Shown piece by piece: positions 28,611 to 39,196 of a stretch of 64,000 nucleotides of DNA. The notes under the pieces are model-generated. The model saw only the letters and a list, made by a program, of their open reading frames with translations. It ran no database searches and had not been told where the DNA came from. Numbering within the stretch: the first letter of the stretch is position 1; each line of letters opens with the position of its first letter. The position numbers were made by a program, and so were the translations under genes. The stretch covers positions 1,028,001 to 1,092,000 of the forward strand of contig NZ_SMGO01000002.1 of the NCBI RefSeq assembly GCF_004339765.1, in the 5' to 3' direction. This DNA comes from Albibacterium bauzanense (GTDB lineage: Bacteria; Bacteroidota; Bacteroidia; Sphingobacteriales; Sphingobacteriaceae).

Positions 28611-29138
28611 ATGAAAGACTTACTTCGCTTAAAAACTTCTTTGAAAGAAGAAATCGAGAATATTTTAAATGAGCAAATCAAGGTAGAAGCTCATTCCTCT
28701 TCAATATACTTAGCCATGTCTTCTTGGTGTGATGATCAAGGATTGGATTATAGCGCTCAATTTTTTGAAAAACAGGCAGCAGAAGAACGTGTACATATGA
28801 TGAAATTTTTTAAATATGTAAATGATCGTGGTGGCCGTGCAATATCACCTGAGATAAAAAACATTCCTAAGGATTTTGAATCTTTCCGTGCGGTGTTTGA
28901 AATGGCTTTAGAACAAGAAATGCATGTAACACAACAAATCAATAACATTGCTGATAAATGCATGAAAAGTAAAGATTTTGTTACTTTTCAATTTTTGCAA
29001 TGGTTCCTGGAAGAACAAATTGAAGAAGAATATGTTGCTAGAAGAATTCTAGAAATATTCGATGTAGTTGGAGAAGAAGGAACTGGTCGTTGGGAGATCG
29101 ATAAACATGTTCAGAAGGTATCGTATTCTGGCGAATAG
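28611..29138 (+). CDS. ftnA: Ferritin
   Basis: This is a non-haem ferritin of the bacterial FtnA type that oxidises Fe(II) and stores iron in a 24-mer cage. The four-helix bundle starts near EEIENILNEQIKVEAHSS. The ferroxidase ligands are visible as Glu in KVEAHSS, EERVH (ExxH) and Glu/Gln in ALEQEMHV and WFLEEQIEEE. Length 175 aa is normal. It stands alone with its own promoter and terminator. Confidence 0.95.
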   Translation: MKDLLRLKTSLKEEIENILNEQIKVEAHSSSIYLAMSSWCDDQGLDYSAQFFEKQAAEERVHMMKFFKYVNDRGGRAISPEIKNIPKDFESFRAVFEMALEQEMHVTQQINNIADKCMKSKDFVTFQFLQWFLEEQIEEEYVARRILEIFDVVGEEGTGRWEIDKHVQKVSYSGE

Positions 29139-29153
29139 TTTTAATAAAAACTA

Positions 29154-29197
29154 AATAAAATAGGGTTATCATTGTAAAATGGTAACCCTATTTTATT
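29154..29197 (+). terminator. Terminator after ferritin
   Basis: A 20-bp stem (29154-29173 with 29178-29197, one G-U pair) encloses a 4-nt loop and ends in TTTTATT. A and T tracts flank a GGGTTA/TAACCC core. Confidence 0.9.
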
Positions 29198-29301
29198 GTA
29201 TTAACTCGGAGAAAGTTCTATATTTCGGTAAATATACTTTATATTCTTCTTGGGAGTTGATTAAGAATTTAAAAGGAAAGTAACCTTATATATCATCTTT
29301 T

Positions 29302-31989
29302 ATGCGGTTAATTCTGGTCTTTACACTAATTTCTATTTCGTTTCTGGCTAAAGGCCAGCAAACGGCGGATATTCGTGGAGTAGTTCAGGATTCTGCAGGT
29401 GTAGGCTTGGCTGGGGTTAATGTTAGATTGATCTCTAAAACGGATAGTTTATTGACTTCTACAAGTAATACAGGCCGATTTGTTTTCCGAAATGTTAAAT
29501 CTTCGGAGTTCCGTCTTAACGCTAGTTTATTAGGATATCAGGTGCATGATGACTATTATAAATTAGATGTAGATAACCAACTTCTTATCGTTATGGAACC
29601 TCAAAAGAATGTTCTTGATGAGGTTGTTGTTTTTGGAGTCCCAGTTGTTATAAAAGAGGATACGATTCAATATAATGCTGCTGCTTTTAAAGTGGCTAAG
29701 GGGGCGCTTCTGGAAGAATTATTAAAGAGGTTACCCGGAATAGAAGTTGATAGATCAGGCGCTGTGAGAGCTCAGGGAAGTCTGATTTCCAGAGTAAAGG
29801 TAAATGGAAAAGATTTCTTTGGCGGAGATGTTTTGACAGCAACCAGGAATTTGCCTGCTGAAATTGTTGAAAATATTCAAGTTATAGATGATTATGGCGA
29901 ACAGTCGAATTTTACAGGGATGCGAAAGTCTTCTTCAGAAAAGATTATTAATATTTCAATAAAAGAAGATAGAAATCAAGGAATGTTTGGCCAGTTAACT
30001 ACTGGTGTTGGAACCGATTATCGATATTTGGCAAGTGCTTCTGCAAATAGTTTCAGTGATGATCGTCAGTTATCAGTACTCGGTTCTATAAATAATACAA
30101 ACTCTAGTTTATTTAGCTTCGGAGATGTTACCGGCGGTGGCCGAGAAAGTAATCCATCAGACCTTAGTAGTATAATAGAATTAGATGATGGTATTAATCG
30201 AACTAACTCCTTTGGATTTAATTTTAGAAATGATTTAAATGAGACGGTTAGTACTTATGGAGGTTATATTTATACTAATCGAAAAAATAATACAGAAGGA
30301 TCAACCAATTTAACCAGTGTTTTTCAGAATAATACGATTAATAGTGAGGAAAATAGGAATACAGATACAGAAAATGGCCGACATAGTCTTATCTGGAATT
30401 TTGAGTCTAATGCTAGTGGCAGGACCTATTTTAAAATAAGCCCTACTTTATCTTATTATTCTACCAACGGTCTTTCCTCAAGTGTGAGCACAATAAATAA
30501 CAGATATTTAAGTACGCATCGTTCATTAAATTCGGAAAATAATGTCTTTTCTCCTGATGGAGATATTAGTTTTATATTGAACCATAGATTTAAGAAAGCG
30601 GGTCGGAAGTTTAGTATAAACATTCAGAGTAGTATTTCAGGAAATGAAAAGAAAGATCGGATTAATGAATATCGTACAAACACAGATTCTAGTCTATTTG
30701 AACCCTTGGAAAAAACCGAGCAACTTCAGCAGCTTTTATTAAATGATCAGAATTCAGGGAATATTCATGTTCTTGGTTCTTATGTAGAACCAATTAATAA
30801 GAATAGCTTTATCGAACTGAATTATGAGCATAATTATGTTTCGAATAAGAATAAACACGAAACCTTTAATACTGGAAATTTACAGTCTAATTCATTAGAA
30901 GTTGATTCTACTTATATGAAGTATGCTTATCAATTTCAAAGCGATCAGATTGGGTTTAACTATCAATATAATGATGAGCAAACAAGTTATACAGTCGGAT
31001 TTGGTTTACAACCCACTAATATTGTTGGATATACATTAAATCGTGATATCTCTACAAATAAGAAATTCATTAATTTTATTCCAAGTGCCCGCTTTTCTTA
31101 TAAGGTTAATAAATTTAGTAATTTCTCAATTACCTATATGGGAAGGAACAACCAACCTGATTTTTCACAGATTCAGCCTATTCGGGATCTCTCAAACGTT
31201 CAGAATTTAATTATTGGTAATCCAGATCTTGAAAGTGAATTTGTAAATAATGTAAGTTTTCAGTTTAGAAACTTTAACCTTAAATCTGGTAATACTTTCT
31301 TTAGTAACTTATCATTTCAGAACATTAAAAATAAAATTGTAACTAATCGGGTTTCTGTTAGTAATAGTACCCGTCAGGAAACTAGTTTCTTAAACACATC
31401 AGGCTATTTCGATGCAAATGCATACTATCTTTATTCATTATCTATGATAGAGCAGGTATTCAATATTAATGTAAGTGGCTCAGCAAATTATAGTAATAAT
31501 ATATCCTTCATTAATTTCAGAAAAAATAGCGGTCGTTATTTGGTCTATACACAGTCAGCTGATGTCTCATATAATTTAGGGGATTGGTTAGATCTAGGAT
31601 TAAGAAGTTCGTTTACATTAAATCAAACTAGGAATACATTATCCTCAATGATAGATAACGATGCCTATACCTGGACATTTGGTTTGGGGGGTAAAACATA
31701 TTTTAAAGAATGGTCTCTTAGTTTTGATATATCTCAACGTATAAACAATGGATTTAGTGACTTTATTAGTGCAAACCCAACGTTATTAAATGTTTATATA
31801 GAGCATTCATTTTTGAAAAATAAGAGAGGAACCTTTCGTATTCAAGGTTATGATCTTTTCAATGAAAATACAGGTGTTACTCATGAAGTTTTGGGAAATG
31901 ATATTTACCAAACTCGTAATAATCGCTTAGGGCGCTATTTCCTTGCTTCATTTAATTTTAGGATACAGAAATTTCCAGATATGAAATGA
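29302..31989 (+). CDS. Outer membrane beta-barrel protein (TonB-receptor-like)
   Basis: The protein has a signal peptide (about 1-18, cut near KGQQ), a carboxypeptidase-regulatory-like domain (about 20-100, TADIRGVVQDSAGVGLAGVNV), a plug-like region (LLKRLPGIEVDRSGAV ... NGKDFFGGDV, about 135-220) and a long Asn/Ser-rich barrel to the C-terminus. It matches the OMP_b-brl_3 group of TonB-dependent-receptor relatives. No SusD partner or TonB gene is next to it, so a glycan-uptake role is not supported; the ligand is unknown. Its stop codon overlaps the start of the next gene. Confidence 0.82.
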   Translation: MRLILVFTLISISFLAKGQQTADIRGVVQDSAGVGLAGVNVRLISKTDSLLTSTSNTGRFVFRNVKSSEFRLNASLLGYQVHDDYYKLDVDNQLLIVMEPQKNVLDEVVVFGVPVVIKEDTIQYNAAAFKVAKGALLEELLKRLPGIEVDRSGAVRAQGSLISRVKVNGKDFFGGDVLTATRNLPAEIVENIQVIDDYGEQSNFTGMRKSSSEKIINISIKEDRNQGMFGQLTTGVGTDYRYLASASANSFSDDRQLSVLGSINNTNSSLFSFGDVTGGGRESNPSDLSSIIELDDGINRTNSFGFNFRNDLNETVSTYGGYIYTNRKNNTEGSTNLTSVFQNNTINSEENRNTDTENGRHSLIWNFESNASGRTYFKISPTLSYYSTNGLSSSVSTINNRYLSTHRSLNSENNVFSPDGDISFILNHRFKKAGRKFSINIQSSISGNEKKDRINEYRTNTDSSLFEPLEKTEQLQQLLLNDQNSGNIHVLGSYVEPINKNSFIELNYEHNYVSNKNKHETFNTGNLQSNSLEVDSTYMKYAYQFQSDQIGFNYQYNDEQTSYTVGFGLQPTNIVGYTLNRDISTNKKFINFIPSARFSYKVNKFSNFSITYMGRNNQPDFSQIQPIRDLSNVQNLIIGNPDLESEFVNNVSFQFRNFNLKSGNTFFSNLSFQNIKNKIVTNRVSVSNSTRQETSFLNTSGYFDANAYYLYSLSMIEQVFNINVSGSANYSNNISFINFRKNSGRYLVYTQSADVSYNLGDWLDLGLRSSFTLNQTRNTLSSMIDNDAYTWTFGLGGKTYFKEWSLSFDISQRINNGFSDFISANPTLLNVYIEHSFLKNKRGTFRIQGYDLFNENTGVTHEVLGNDIYQTRNNRLGRYFLASFNFRIQKFPDMK

Positions 31990-32957
31990 TAAGAGCGATC
32001 ATATATAACGAGCCTGGCAATGCCGAGGTATTGAGAATCGTAGAACGAGAAAAACCGCGATGCGATAGTAATGAGGTTCTGATAAAGGTGTTTGCTTCGG
32101 GTATTAATAAGCCGGATATTTTTCAGCGTAAAGGAAATTATAATGCACCTGATGGGATAGTTCAGAATATCCTTGGATTGGAAGTGTCTGGCATTATTGA
32201 AGAATGTGGAATTGAAGTAACCAGATGGAAAATAGGGGACCAGGTATGTGCATTATTAGCAGGTGGTGGTTACTCAAGTTATGTTGTTGTAGATGAGAGA
32301 CATTGTTTACCTAAGCCATTGAATTTAACTTTTACAGAGGCTGCTACATTGCCAGAAGTGATTTTTACAGTGTGGCATAACGTTTTTCAACGTGGGAAGC
32401 TGTTACCTGATGATAGTATTCTTATTCATGGGGGAAGTGGTGGAATAGGAGTTGCAGCTATTCAGCTTGCTCGTATTTTTGATCATCCGGTTTATGTAAC
32501 TGCTGGTAATGATGATAAGTGTCAGAAATGTATTGATTTAGGCGCATCGATTGCTATTAATTATAATACAGAAGATTTTGAAGTAGTATTGGGATCTAAT
32601 AAGGTTGATGTAATTCTGGATATTATAGGGGGTTCTTACTTTGAAAAAAATATAAATATACTGAAGCCTGATGGTAGATTAATTTATATTAATGCAATTA
32701 AAGGAGCAAACGTTCATCTCAATATTGGAAAGATCATGAAGGAACGGTTAACAATCTCTGGAAGTACATTAAGAAATAGAAATGCTCAATTTAAAGCTGA
32801 TCTTGCTCGCGAAATTGAGATCAATGTTTGGCCAAAGATCATTGCAGGCTTATATAAACCTATTGTTTATAAGTCTTTTCCCTATAAAGATGTAATTATG
32901 GCGCATCAATTAATGGAGAGTGGAACTCATTTTGGAAAAATTGTTTTAGATTGGTGA
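31986..32957 (+). CDS. NAD(P)H:quinone oxidoreductase, zinc-free MDR family
   Basis: This medium-chain reductase is like PIG3/QOR. The N-terminal GroES-like domain has FASGINKPDIFQRKGNY, and the NADPH-binding Rossmann motif is IHGGSGGIGVAAIQLA (about 140-155). The zinc-ligand pattern of true alcohol dehydrogenases is absent, which fits a quinone or enone reductase. It overlaps the upstream barrel gene by 4 bp (ATGA), so translation is probably coupled, although no functional link is obvious. Confidence 0.88.
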   Translation: MIRAIIYNEPGNAEVLRIVEREKPRCDSNEVLIKVFASGINKPDIFQRKGNYNAPDGIVQNILGLEVSGIIEECGIEVTRWKIGDQVCALLAGGGYSSYVVVDERHCLPKPLNLTFTEAATLPEVIFTVWHNVFQRGKLLPDDSILIHGGSGGIGVAAIQLARIFDHPVYVTAGNDDKCQKCIDLGASIAINYNTEDFEVVLGSNKVDVILDIIGGSYFEKNINILKPDGRLIYINAIKGANVHLNIGKIMKERLTISGSTLRNRNAQFKADLAREIEINVWPKIIAGLYKPIVYKSFPYKDVIMAHQLMESGTHFGKIVLDW

Positions 32958-33009
32958 GATTACCTTTAATTCCATAAATCTAGTTGCCATAAAATTCAAT
33001 ATGATTTCC

Positions 33010-33017
33010 TAACTTTG
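33010..33017 (+). promoter_or_regulatory. -7 box TAACTTTG abutting the guaA start
   Basis: TAACTTTG-GGGCC-ATG: only 5 nt separate the box from the guaA start codon, so the transcript should be nearly leaderless. A TTG at 32984-32986 lies 23 bp upstream and may be the -33 element. Confidence 0.6.
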
Positions 33018-33022
33018 GGGCC

Positions 33023-34573
33023 ATGCAAGAAAAGATTATTATCCTTGATTTTGGCTCCCAATACACACAATTAATTGCAAGGCGAGTTAGAGAATTGAGT
33101 GTTTATTGTGAGATTCATCCTTACAATAATCCACCGAAAATTGACTCATCAGTTAAAGGTGTTATTTTATCTGGAAGTCCCTTTTCCGTTCATCAGGAAG
33201 ATGCACCAGTTTTTGATTATTCGACAATATATAAACACCTGCCTTTATTAGGCGTTTGTTATGGTGCACAATATTTAGCTCAACACCTTGGTGGTGAGGT
33301 TAAAGCATCGAATGTTAGGGAATACGGAAGAGCTAATCTTCAGTTTGTGGACGATAGTAATCTTTTATTGAAGAATATATCGCCTAATTCTCAAGTTTGG
33401 ATGTCACATGGAGATACTATCTCGATGGTACCTGATAACTTTAAGATAATTGCCAGCACTGATCATGTGAAAGTGGCAGCCTATCAAATAAATGATACTC
33501 AAACCTATGGTATTCAATTTCATCCAGAGGTAACTCATAGCATTGAAGGGAAAACTGTAATAGAAAATTTCCTGATTGGTATTTGTGGATGTCAGCAAGA
33601 TTGGACTGCCGATATCTTTGTTGAAACTAGTATAAAAAACCTTCGTGAACAATTAGGAGACGATCATGTTATATTAGCACTTTCAGGAGGCGTTGATTCT
33701 TCTGTAGCTGCAATTTTATTACATCATGCAATTGGAAAGCATCTTCATTGTATCTTCGTTGATAATGGATTGTTGAGAAAGGGTGAATTTGAGCAAGTTC
33801 TTGATTCTTATAAGCATATGGGCTTAAATATAAAGGGGATAGATGCTAAGACTAAGTTTTATAAGCAATTAGAAGGGGTAAAAGATCCTGAAAGGAAACG
33901 TAAAATTATCGGTGGCGGATTTATTGAAGTATTTGATGATGCTGCACACGAGATAAGTAAAGAGTTACCTGAGGGAGTAGAAGTTAAGTGGTTAGGGCAG
34001 GGAACAATTTATCCGGATGTTATTGAATCTATTTCAGTAAACGGCCCTTCAGCCACTATCAAATCTCATCATAATGTTGGCGGTTTACCTGATTTTATGA
34101 AATTAAAGGTTGTAGAACCTTTGAGGTCTTTATTTAAAGATGAAGTTCGTAGAGTTGGAAAGGCATTAGAAATGGATCCGATTATCTTGGGTAGACATCC
34201 TTTTCCTGGTCCTGGATTAGGAATTCGTATATTAGGAGATGTAACTGCTGATAAAGTGAGGATTTTGCAAGAGGCGGATGCTATTTTCATACGTAATTTA
34301 CGAGATGCAGGTTGGTATGATCAGGTTTGGCAAGCTGGTGCAATATTTCTTCCTGTACAATCAGTAGGGGTAATGGGAGATGAGAGAACTTATGAGCATG
34401 TTATTTGTTTACGTGCTGTAGGGTCGATGGATGGAATGACTGCAGATTGGATTCATTTACCTTATGATTTATTATCAAAGATATCTAACGAAATTATTAA
34501 TCATGTTAAAGGAATCAATAGGGTTGTATACGACATTAGTTCAAAACCGCCAGCAACGATTGAGTGGGAGTAG
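33023..34573 (+). CDS. guaA: GMP synthase (glutamine-hydrolysing)
   Basis: GuaA converts XMP to GMP using ATP and glutamine. The class I glutaminase domain has the nucleophile motif [10 protein letters not shown] (Cys near 78) and the FHPEVTHS His/Glu pair (about 171-178). The ATP pyrophosphatase domain has the PP-loop [11 protein letters not shown] (about 217-227). The C-terminal dimerisation domain contains [14 protein letters not shown], and the protein ends in KPPATIEWE. It is full length at 516 aa. A lipoprotein gene overlaps its 3' end. Confidence 0.97.
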   Translation: MQEKIIILDFGSQYTQLIARRVRELSVYCEIHPYNNPPKIDSSVKGVILSGSPFSVHQEDAPVFDYSTIYKHLPLLGVCYGAQYLAQHLGGEVKASNVREYGRANLQFVDDSNLLLKNISPNSQVWMSHGDTISMVPDNFKIIASTDHVKVAAYQINDTQTYGIQFHPEVTHSIEGKTVIENFLIGICGCQQDWTADIFVETSIKNLREQLGDDHVILALSGGVDSSVAAILLHHAIGKHLHCIFVDNGLLRKGEFEQVLDSYKHMGLNIKGIDAKTKFYKQLEGVKDPERKRKIIGGGFIEVFDDAAHEISKELPEGVEVKWLGQGTIYPDVIESISVNGPSATIKSHHNVGGLPDFMKLKVVEPLRSLFKDEVRRVGKALEMDPIILGRHPFPGPGLGIRILGDVTADKVRILQEADAIFIRNLRDAGWYDQVWQAGAIFLPVQSVGVMGDERTYEHVICLRAVGSMDGMTADWIHLPYDLLSKISNEIINHVKGINRVVYDISSKPPATIEWE

Positions 34574-35768
34574 GTTAGTTGGATTGTTAATACTACTTGT
34601 TTTTATAAGTAGTTGTTCTATATTAAAACCTAGACCTTCTGTTCCGGTTACTCCACCTGATGAAAAACCTGTTGAGTCAGAACTTCCTGAAGAAGATATT
34701 GCAAAACCAATAAATGAGGGGGTAAATTCCATTGTATTGTTGCTGCCATTTGAATTGGAGAAGATTAAATCTGAACCTACGCGGGCTGATATTAAACATG
34801 TGGAAGTACCACTTGACTTTTATCAGGGTTTCAAAATAGCTTTGGATAATTTGGTTCAGGAAGGATATAACTTTAAATTAACAGTACTGGACACGCGAGA
34901 CAACATTGCGCAAAATGCTCGATTAGCAGTTACCCCTGAAGTTCAATCTGCAGATTTAATAGTTGGACCTATTTTTCCAAAAGAAATTTCTGCATTTGCT
35001 AGTGCCAGCAAACTAACATATAGCCTTCAGGTTTCTCCTCTTGCAGCTTCAAGACCATCTCAATTTAATATTCCTAATTTGGTGAGTTTAGTTGCACCAA
35101 TAGATCTTCATAGCCAGGGTCTTGCAGGTTATTTAGAAGACGTTAAAAAGTCAAGTGATCATATCATTATTATTAATAAGTTAGATGATGATAGTAATGG
35201 ATTTTTAAACCCATTAAAACAGAGTTTAACAGAAAGAGGGATTAGCTTTTCAGAAATTACTGATATTGATCAGATCACAGATAAATTTAGCTCTGCTGGA
35301 AAGAATCTTGTTGTATTAGGATCATTAGATAGATATGTGGTAAATTCAATACTTTCCAGGTTGGTTGAGATACAAGCTGAGTTAGGCATCTCTATTGAGC
35401 TATTCGGTCATCCTAATTGGAGTAGAGCATCTTTTGACGATTTCAATCTGAACACCCTTAAAACTAAAATTACTACTTCATTTTATGTAAGCCCTGATAA
35501 ATCTAATGTGCGCGACTTTGAAAGAAAGTATTTGGAGGAATTTAAGATAAAACCCTCTGAGTATGCATATAAAGGGTTTGATACAGGTTATTTCTTTGGT
35601 TCTCTTTTAGGAAAATATGGTGTTAACTATCCTCAGTATTTAATTTCTGAAGAGTATAGCGGTTTGCAAACTAATTACAGATTCGAGAAGAATTCTAAGT
35701 GGGGGTATGTTAATTCTTATATACGTATACTCCAGTTTGATGGGTCGCAGTATACTCCTGTTAATTAG
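34560..35768 (+). CDS. Lipoprotein with a periplasmic-binding-protein type 1 fold
   Basis: From the TTG at 34560 the product starts [15 protein letters not shown] followed by the lipobox ISSC, a good lipoprotein signal; upstream in-frame ATGs (34464, 34503) lie inside guaA and would give an unusually long N-region. After a Pro-rich spacer comes a type 1 binding-protein fold: [39 protein letters not shown]. It resembles amino-acid-binding proteins and the LpoA-like group. Related Bacteroidetes proteins next to guaA often carry LysM repeats (recalled, not checked); none is seen here. Its role is unknown. Confidence 0.78.
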   Translation: MSGSRLVGLLILLVFISSCSILKPRPSVPVTPPDEKPVESELPEEDIAKPINEGVNSIVLLLPFELEKIKSEPTRADIKHVEVPLDFYQGFKIALDNLVQEGYNFKLTVLDTRDNIAQNARLAVTPEVQSADLIVGPIFPKEISAFASASKLTYSLQVSPLAASRPSQFNIPNLVSLVAPIDLHSQGLAGYLEDVKKSSDHIIIINKLDDDSNGFLNPLKQSLTERGISFSEITDIDQITDKFSSAGKNLVVLGSLDRYVVNSILSRLVEIQAELGISIELFGHPNWSRASFDDFNLNTLKTKITTSFYVSPDKSNVRDFERKYLEEFKIKPSEYAYKGFDTGYFFGSLLGKYGVNYPQYLISEEYSGLQTNYRFEKNSKWGYVNSYIRILQFDGSQYTPVN

Positions 35769-35794
35769 TTTTTATTTTCCTAGAATATAATTAT

Positions 35795-36961
35795 ATGATT
35801 AATGAGAAGCGGTTGGAGCAACAGCTCCGTACCTTTGAAAGAATTCTTCTAAGCTATAAGTTTGAAGAGCCACTGTCGAGATTTTTGACTAGCTATTATA
35901 AGCAAAATCGACAAATGGGTTCAAATGATAGACGAGTAGCGAGTAGATTGCTTTATAATTATTTTCGACTCGGAAAAGGGCTTCAAGATTTATCTATACT
36001 TACACGTTTAGCGATCTCAGAATTTCTTTGTACAAGTTCATCTGATTTTATAGCTTTAATAGAACCTAAATTAATACCTTATATTGAAGAAAGCTTAGAT
36101 AAGAAGCTTAGTTACTTAGAAAAGGAGTATAAGTTTTCTATAAATACTGTGTTTCCTCTCATAGATAAGGTTTCGAATATGATTGATCTGGATAGGTTTA
36201 TATTAGGTCATTTTAAACAACCTGATCTGTTTATCCGTATTCATTCTGGTCAAGAAGAGACAGTTAAAAGAGCTCTTAAAGAAAATGGTATTGATTATAA
36301 TGAAATATCAAAAAACTCTTTAAGCTTTGTTAATGGGAGTCAACTGGATAAGATAAAATCAATCCAAGGTAAATATGAGGTTCAAGATCTAAGCTCTCAA
36401 AAAACAGGGAATCTTTTTAAAGCTGTAGATAGTGAGAGTTGGTGGGATGCTTGTGCTGGCTCCGGAGGTAAATCTATTTTATTAAAACAGTTACATTCTG
36501 GGGTTAAATTGCTTGTTTCCGATTCGCGAAATACAATATTAAGAAACCTGGATAGTCGCTTAGCAAATTCGAATATAACTGAGTACAGAAGAAAAATCAT
36601 CGACTTAACGAAAAATCCTGTATCGGTGCTTAGCAACGAATTGTTTGATGGAATTATATTAGATATTCCATGTTCCGGATCTGGAACATGGGGTCGTTCA
36701 CCAGAAGGAATGACATCTTTCTCTGAAGAAAAATTAAAATATTATTCAGACTTACAAAGACAGATAATTGAAAATGTAATTAAACATATTCGACCAGGTA
36801 AACCGTTAATTTATATTACTTGTTCAATATATAAACAAGAAAATGAGGATCAAGTCGCCTTTCTTGAGACTAAGGGTTTCAAATTAGAAGAAATGACTTA
36901 TTTTGAAGGCACGGCTGATCGCGCTGATACACTCTTTGCTGCCCGACTAGTTGCTATTTAA
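35795..36961 (+). CDS. RsmB/NOP-family rRNA (cytosine-C5) methyltransferase
   Basis: This SAM-dependent RNA methyltransferase carries the SAM-binding region WWDACAGSGGKSILL (about 212-226). Two cysteines mark 5-methylcytosine enzymes: one in DIPCSGSGTWGRSPEG (near 292) and one in YITCSIYKQENE (near 342). The N-terminal half contains an NusB-like helical part. 388 aa is normal for the Bacteroidetes version. The exact target base is not known. Its 3' end overlaps the convergent marC gene by 4 bp. Confidence 0.9.
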   Translation: MINEKRLEQQLRTFERILLSYKFEEPLSRFLTSYYKQNRQMGSNDRRVASRLLYNYFRLGKGLQDLSILTRLAISEFLCTSSSDFIALIEPKLIPYIEESLDKKLSYLEKEYKFSINTVFPLIDKVSNMIDLDRFILGHFKQPDLFIRIHSGQEETVKRALKENGIDYNEISKNSLSFVNGSQLDKIKSIQGKYEVQDLSSQKTGNLFKAVDSESWWDACAGSGGKSILLKQLHSGVKLLVSDSRNTILRNLDSRLANSNITEYRRKIIDLTKNPVSVLSNELFDGIILDIPCSGSGTWGRSPEGMTSFSEEKLKYYSDLQRQIIENVIKHIRPGKPLIYITCSIYKQENEDQVAFLETKGFKLEEMTYFEGTADRADTLFAARLVAI

Positions 36962-37530
36962 AGCCCGGTATTTGAACGAAATAGCTTAATAGCTATAGCT
37001 AGTAGAATAATACCGAAAGCTTTTCTTAATACACTTAAGCCAGTTTTACCAAGCATCTTCTCTAGCCGGTATGTATTCTTTAGTACTAAATAAACCACCA
37101 TGAAATTCAGAAAGATTCCTATGATAATATTTTGGGTTTCGAATTCTGTTTTTAATGAAAGAAGCGTAGTAAGTGAACCTGCACCTGCTATTAATGGAAA
37201 TGCAAGAGGTATAATAGATGCAGTTTCGTAGCTGTCATCTTTAAAGACAGTAATCCCCAGAATCATTTCCATCGCAATAAAGAAGATTACCAAAGAACCT
37301 GCAATTGCGAATGATGCTACATCTACTCCAATAATATTTAGAAGCTGTTCTCCGATAAACAAGAAAGCCAGCATTATTCCCAACGCAACAAGGCATGTTT
37401 TCTCAGATTGGATTTTACCAACCTTTTGTCTAAGGTCAATGATAATTGGAATGGACCCTAGTATATCAATGATGGCAAATAATATCATTGATACTGAAAG
37501 AATTTCTTTGAAATTGAAATACGTACTCAT
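36958..37530 (-). CDS. MarC-family integral membrane protein
   Basis: This 190-residue protein has about six predicted membrane helices and the family segment FAIIDILGSIPIIIDL near the N-terminus, with AFPLIAGAGSLTTLL in the middle. MarC/UPF0056 proteins have no firmly known function; the historical tie to multiple antibiotic resistance was not upheld. It follows the permease gene by 17 bp on the same strand. Confidence 0.88.
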   Translation of the reverse strand: MSTYFNFKEILSVSMILFAIIDILGSIPIIIDLRQKVGKIQSEKTCLVALGIMLAFLFIGEQLLNIIGVDVASFAIAGSLVIFFIAMEMILGITVFKDDSYETASIIPLAFPLIAGAGSLTTLLSLKTEFETQNIIIGIFLNFMVVYLVLKNTYRLEKMLGKTGLSVLRKAFGIILLAIAIKLFRSNTGL

Positions 37531-37547
37531 GCTTTCGATTAGATTCT

Positions 37548-39056
37548 TTATTCTTGTTTGGCTTTAGTTTCGGCTCGAATAATACTATGTTTTTTACCAT
37601 ATAATAAATAGATAATAATACCTATTATCATCCATATAGCTAGTCTTTCCCAGCTTTCCACTGGCAATGACGCCATTAAAATAACACATACTATTATACC
37701 TAATATTGGTACGAAAGGAACCCATGGAGTTCTAAATGGTCGATGAATGTTTGGCTCTGTTTTTCGTAGGACCATAATTCCGATACATACTAGCGTAAAT
37801 GCAAATAATGCACCAATACTTACCATATGACCTAAGTCTAGAATTGGAACGAAGCCAGCAAAAAGACTAACGAAAACCATAAATATTAAGTTGGTCTTCC
37901 AAGGAGTTTGTTTTTTTGATAAATCAGAGAACATCTTCGGTAATAAGCCATCTTTACTCATACTGTAAAATACCCTGCTTTGTCCTAATAACATTACCAG
38001 AATTACTGAAGTATAGCCAGCCAAAATTGCTATCATCATAAATTGATTTAAGAAAGTATAACCTGTTACTGCAAATGCTGTTGTAACAGGTTTAGCATTA
38101 TTCTCAAATTCTGTATAGTTTGCTAATCCTGTCATAACGTAGGAAAACAAAAAATACAATATGGTACATATTAATAGTGAACCAATAATCCCAATAGGCA
38201 TATCCTTCTGAGGGTTTTTAGCTTCTTGTGCTGCAGTACTTACCGCATCAAAACCGATAAATGCAAAGAAAACCACACCGGCACCCCTTAATATACCTGT
38301 TATACCATACTGTCCAAAGTATCCTTCATTGAAAAAATCAAACAAACCTATTTTGCCAGATTTTAATAACTCTTCTCCTTCATTGACAGGGATAAAAGGA
38401 GTATGATTAGCAGGATTCATAAATGACCAGCCCAGGCTGATAAAGATTAGAACAACAGCTACTTTTACTACAACAAGAACGTTGTTTACAAAAGAAGACT
38501 CTGCCGTTCCTCGTATTAATAACAAGGATAACAGACATACAATAATAATAGCAGGTAAGTTAACAATACCAGTTTCTATACTACCACCTGTTGTTTGGTA
38601 AGTTTCCCAAGGGCCATGGAGAAATTGCTGAGGTATATGGAGACCGTATTCGGATAGGAATTGGTTTAAATATTGAGACCAGCTCACTGCTACTGTTGCT
38701 GCTCCCAGGGCATACTCCAATACGAGATCCCAACCGATAATCCAAGCCATCCATTCACCCATAGTAGCGTAGGAATAAGTATAAGCACTTCCTGCTACGG
38801 GAATCATCGAAGCAAATTCGGCATAGCAAAGACCTGCTAGAGCACAAACAATTGCAGCAACAACGAAGGATAGAGTCACTGCTGGTCCGGTATTCTCAGC
38901 TGCTACTATTCCTGTAAGTGAAAATAGTCCAGCACCGATTATGACTCCTACACCTAAAGCAACTAAATGGTAGCTGGTTAACGTCCTTTTCAGTGTTCCT
39001 GTTCCAATCTCATTCGATTCAGCAATTAATTTCGATATTGATTTTTTGAAGAGCAT
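37548..39056 (-). CDS. APC-family amino acid permease
   Basis: This is an inner-membrane amino acid transporter with about 12-14 helices, of the cationic-amino-acid/YfnA-like type. The first helix has the substrate-binding break VGVIIGAGLFSLTG, and GSAYTYSYATMGEWMAWIIGW follows in helix 3. The region FFAFIGFDAVSTAAQEAKNPQKDMP is characteristic. I use the ATG at 39056 (502 aa); an upstream in-frame TTG at 39080 would add eight residues. The substrate is not predictable in detail. Confidence 0.9.
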   Translation of the reverse strand: MLFKKSISKLIAESNEIGTGTLKRTLTSYHLVALGVGVIIGAGLFSLTGIVAAENTGPAVTLSFVVAAIVCALAGLCYAEFASMIPVAGSAYTYSYATMGEWMAWIIGWDLVLEYALGAATVAVSWSQYLNQFLSEYGLHIPQQFLHGPWETYQTTGGSIETGIVNLPAIIIVCLLSLLLIRGTAESSFVNNVLVVVKVAVVLIFISLGWSFMNPANHTPFIPVNEGEELLKSGKIGLFDFFNEGYFGQYGITGILRGAGVVFFAFIGFDAVSTAAQEAKNPQKDMPIGIIGSLLICTILYFLFSYVMTGLANYTEFENNAKPVTTAFAVTGYTFLNQFMMIAILAGYTSVILVMLLGQSRVFYSMSKDGLLPKMFSDLSKKQTPWKTNLIFMVFVSLFAGFVPILDLGHMVSIGALFAFTLVCIGIMVLRKTEPNIHRPFRTPWVPFVPILGIIVCVILMASLPVESWERLAIWMIIGIIIYLLYGKKHSIIRAETKAKQE

Positions 39057-39135
39057 GTTGTTATTTTTAACAATAAACAATATAGGATACTTAGTTCGGT
39101 ATTACATCAAACGTACAAATTTCTAGTTAAAATAA

Positions 39136-39170
39136 TAAGAGCGGCCTAAATATTTATTAGGTCGCTCTTA
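39136..39170 (-). terminator. Terminator after hppA
   Basis: Fourteen-bp arms (39136-39149 and 39157-39170, one G-U pair) surround a 7-nt loop. On the minus strand the stem is followed by TTATTATTTT. It separates hppA from the permease gene. Confidence 0.8.
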
Positions 39171-39196
39171 CATTGGGTTTATAATTGGTAAAAAAC

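Noticed and set aside
34464-34559. ATG starts at 34464 and 34503 for the lipoprotein gene
   Set aside because: Both lie inside conserved guaA codons and would put 19-32 extra polar residues before the signal helix; TTG 34560 gives a normal lipoprotein signal.
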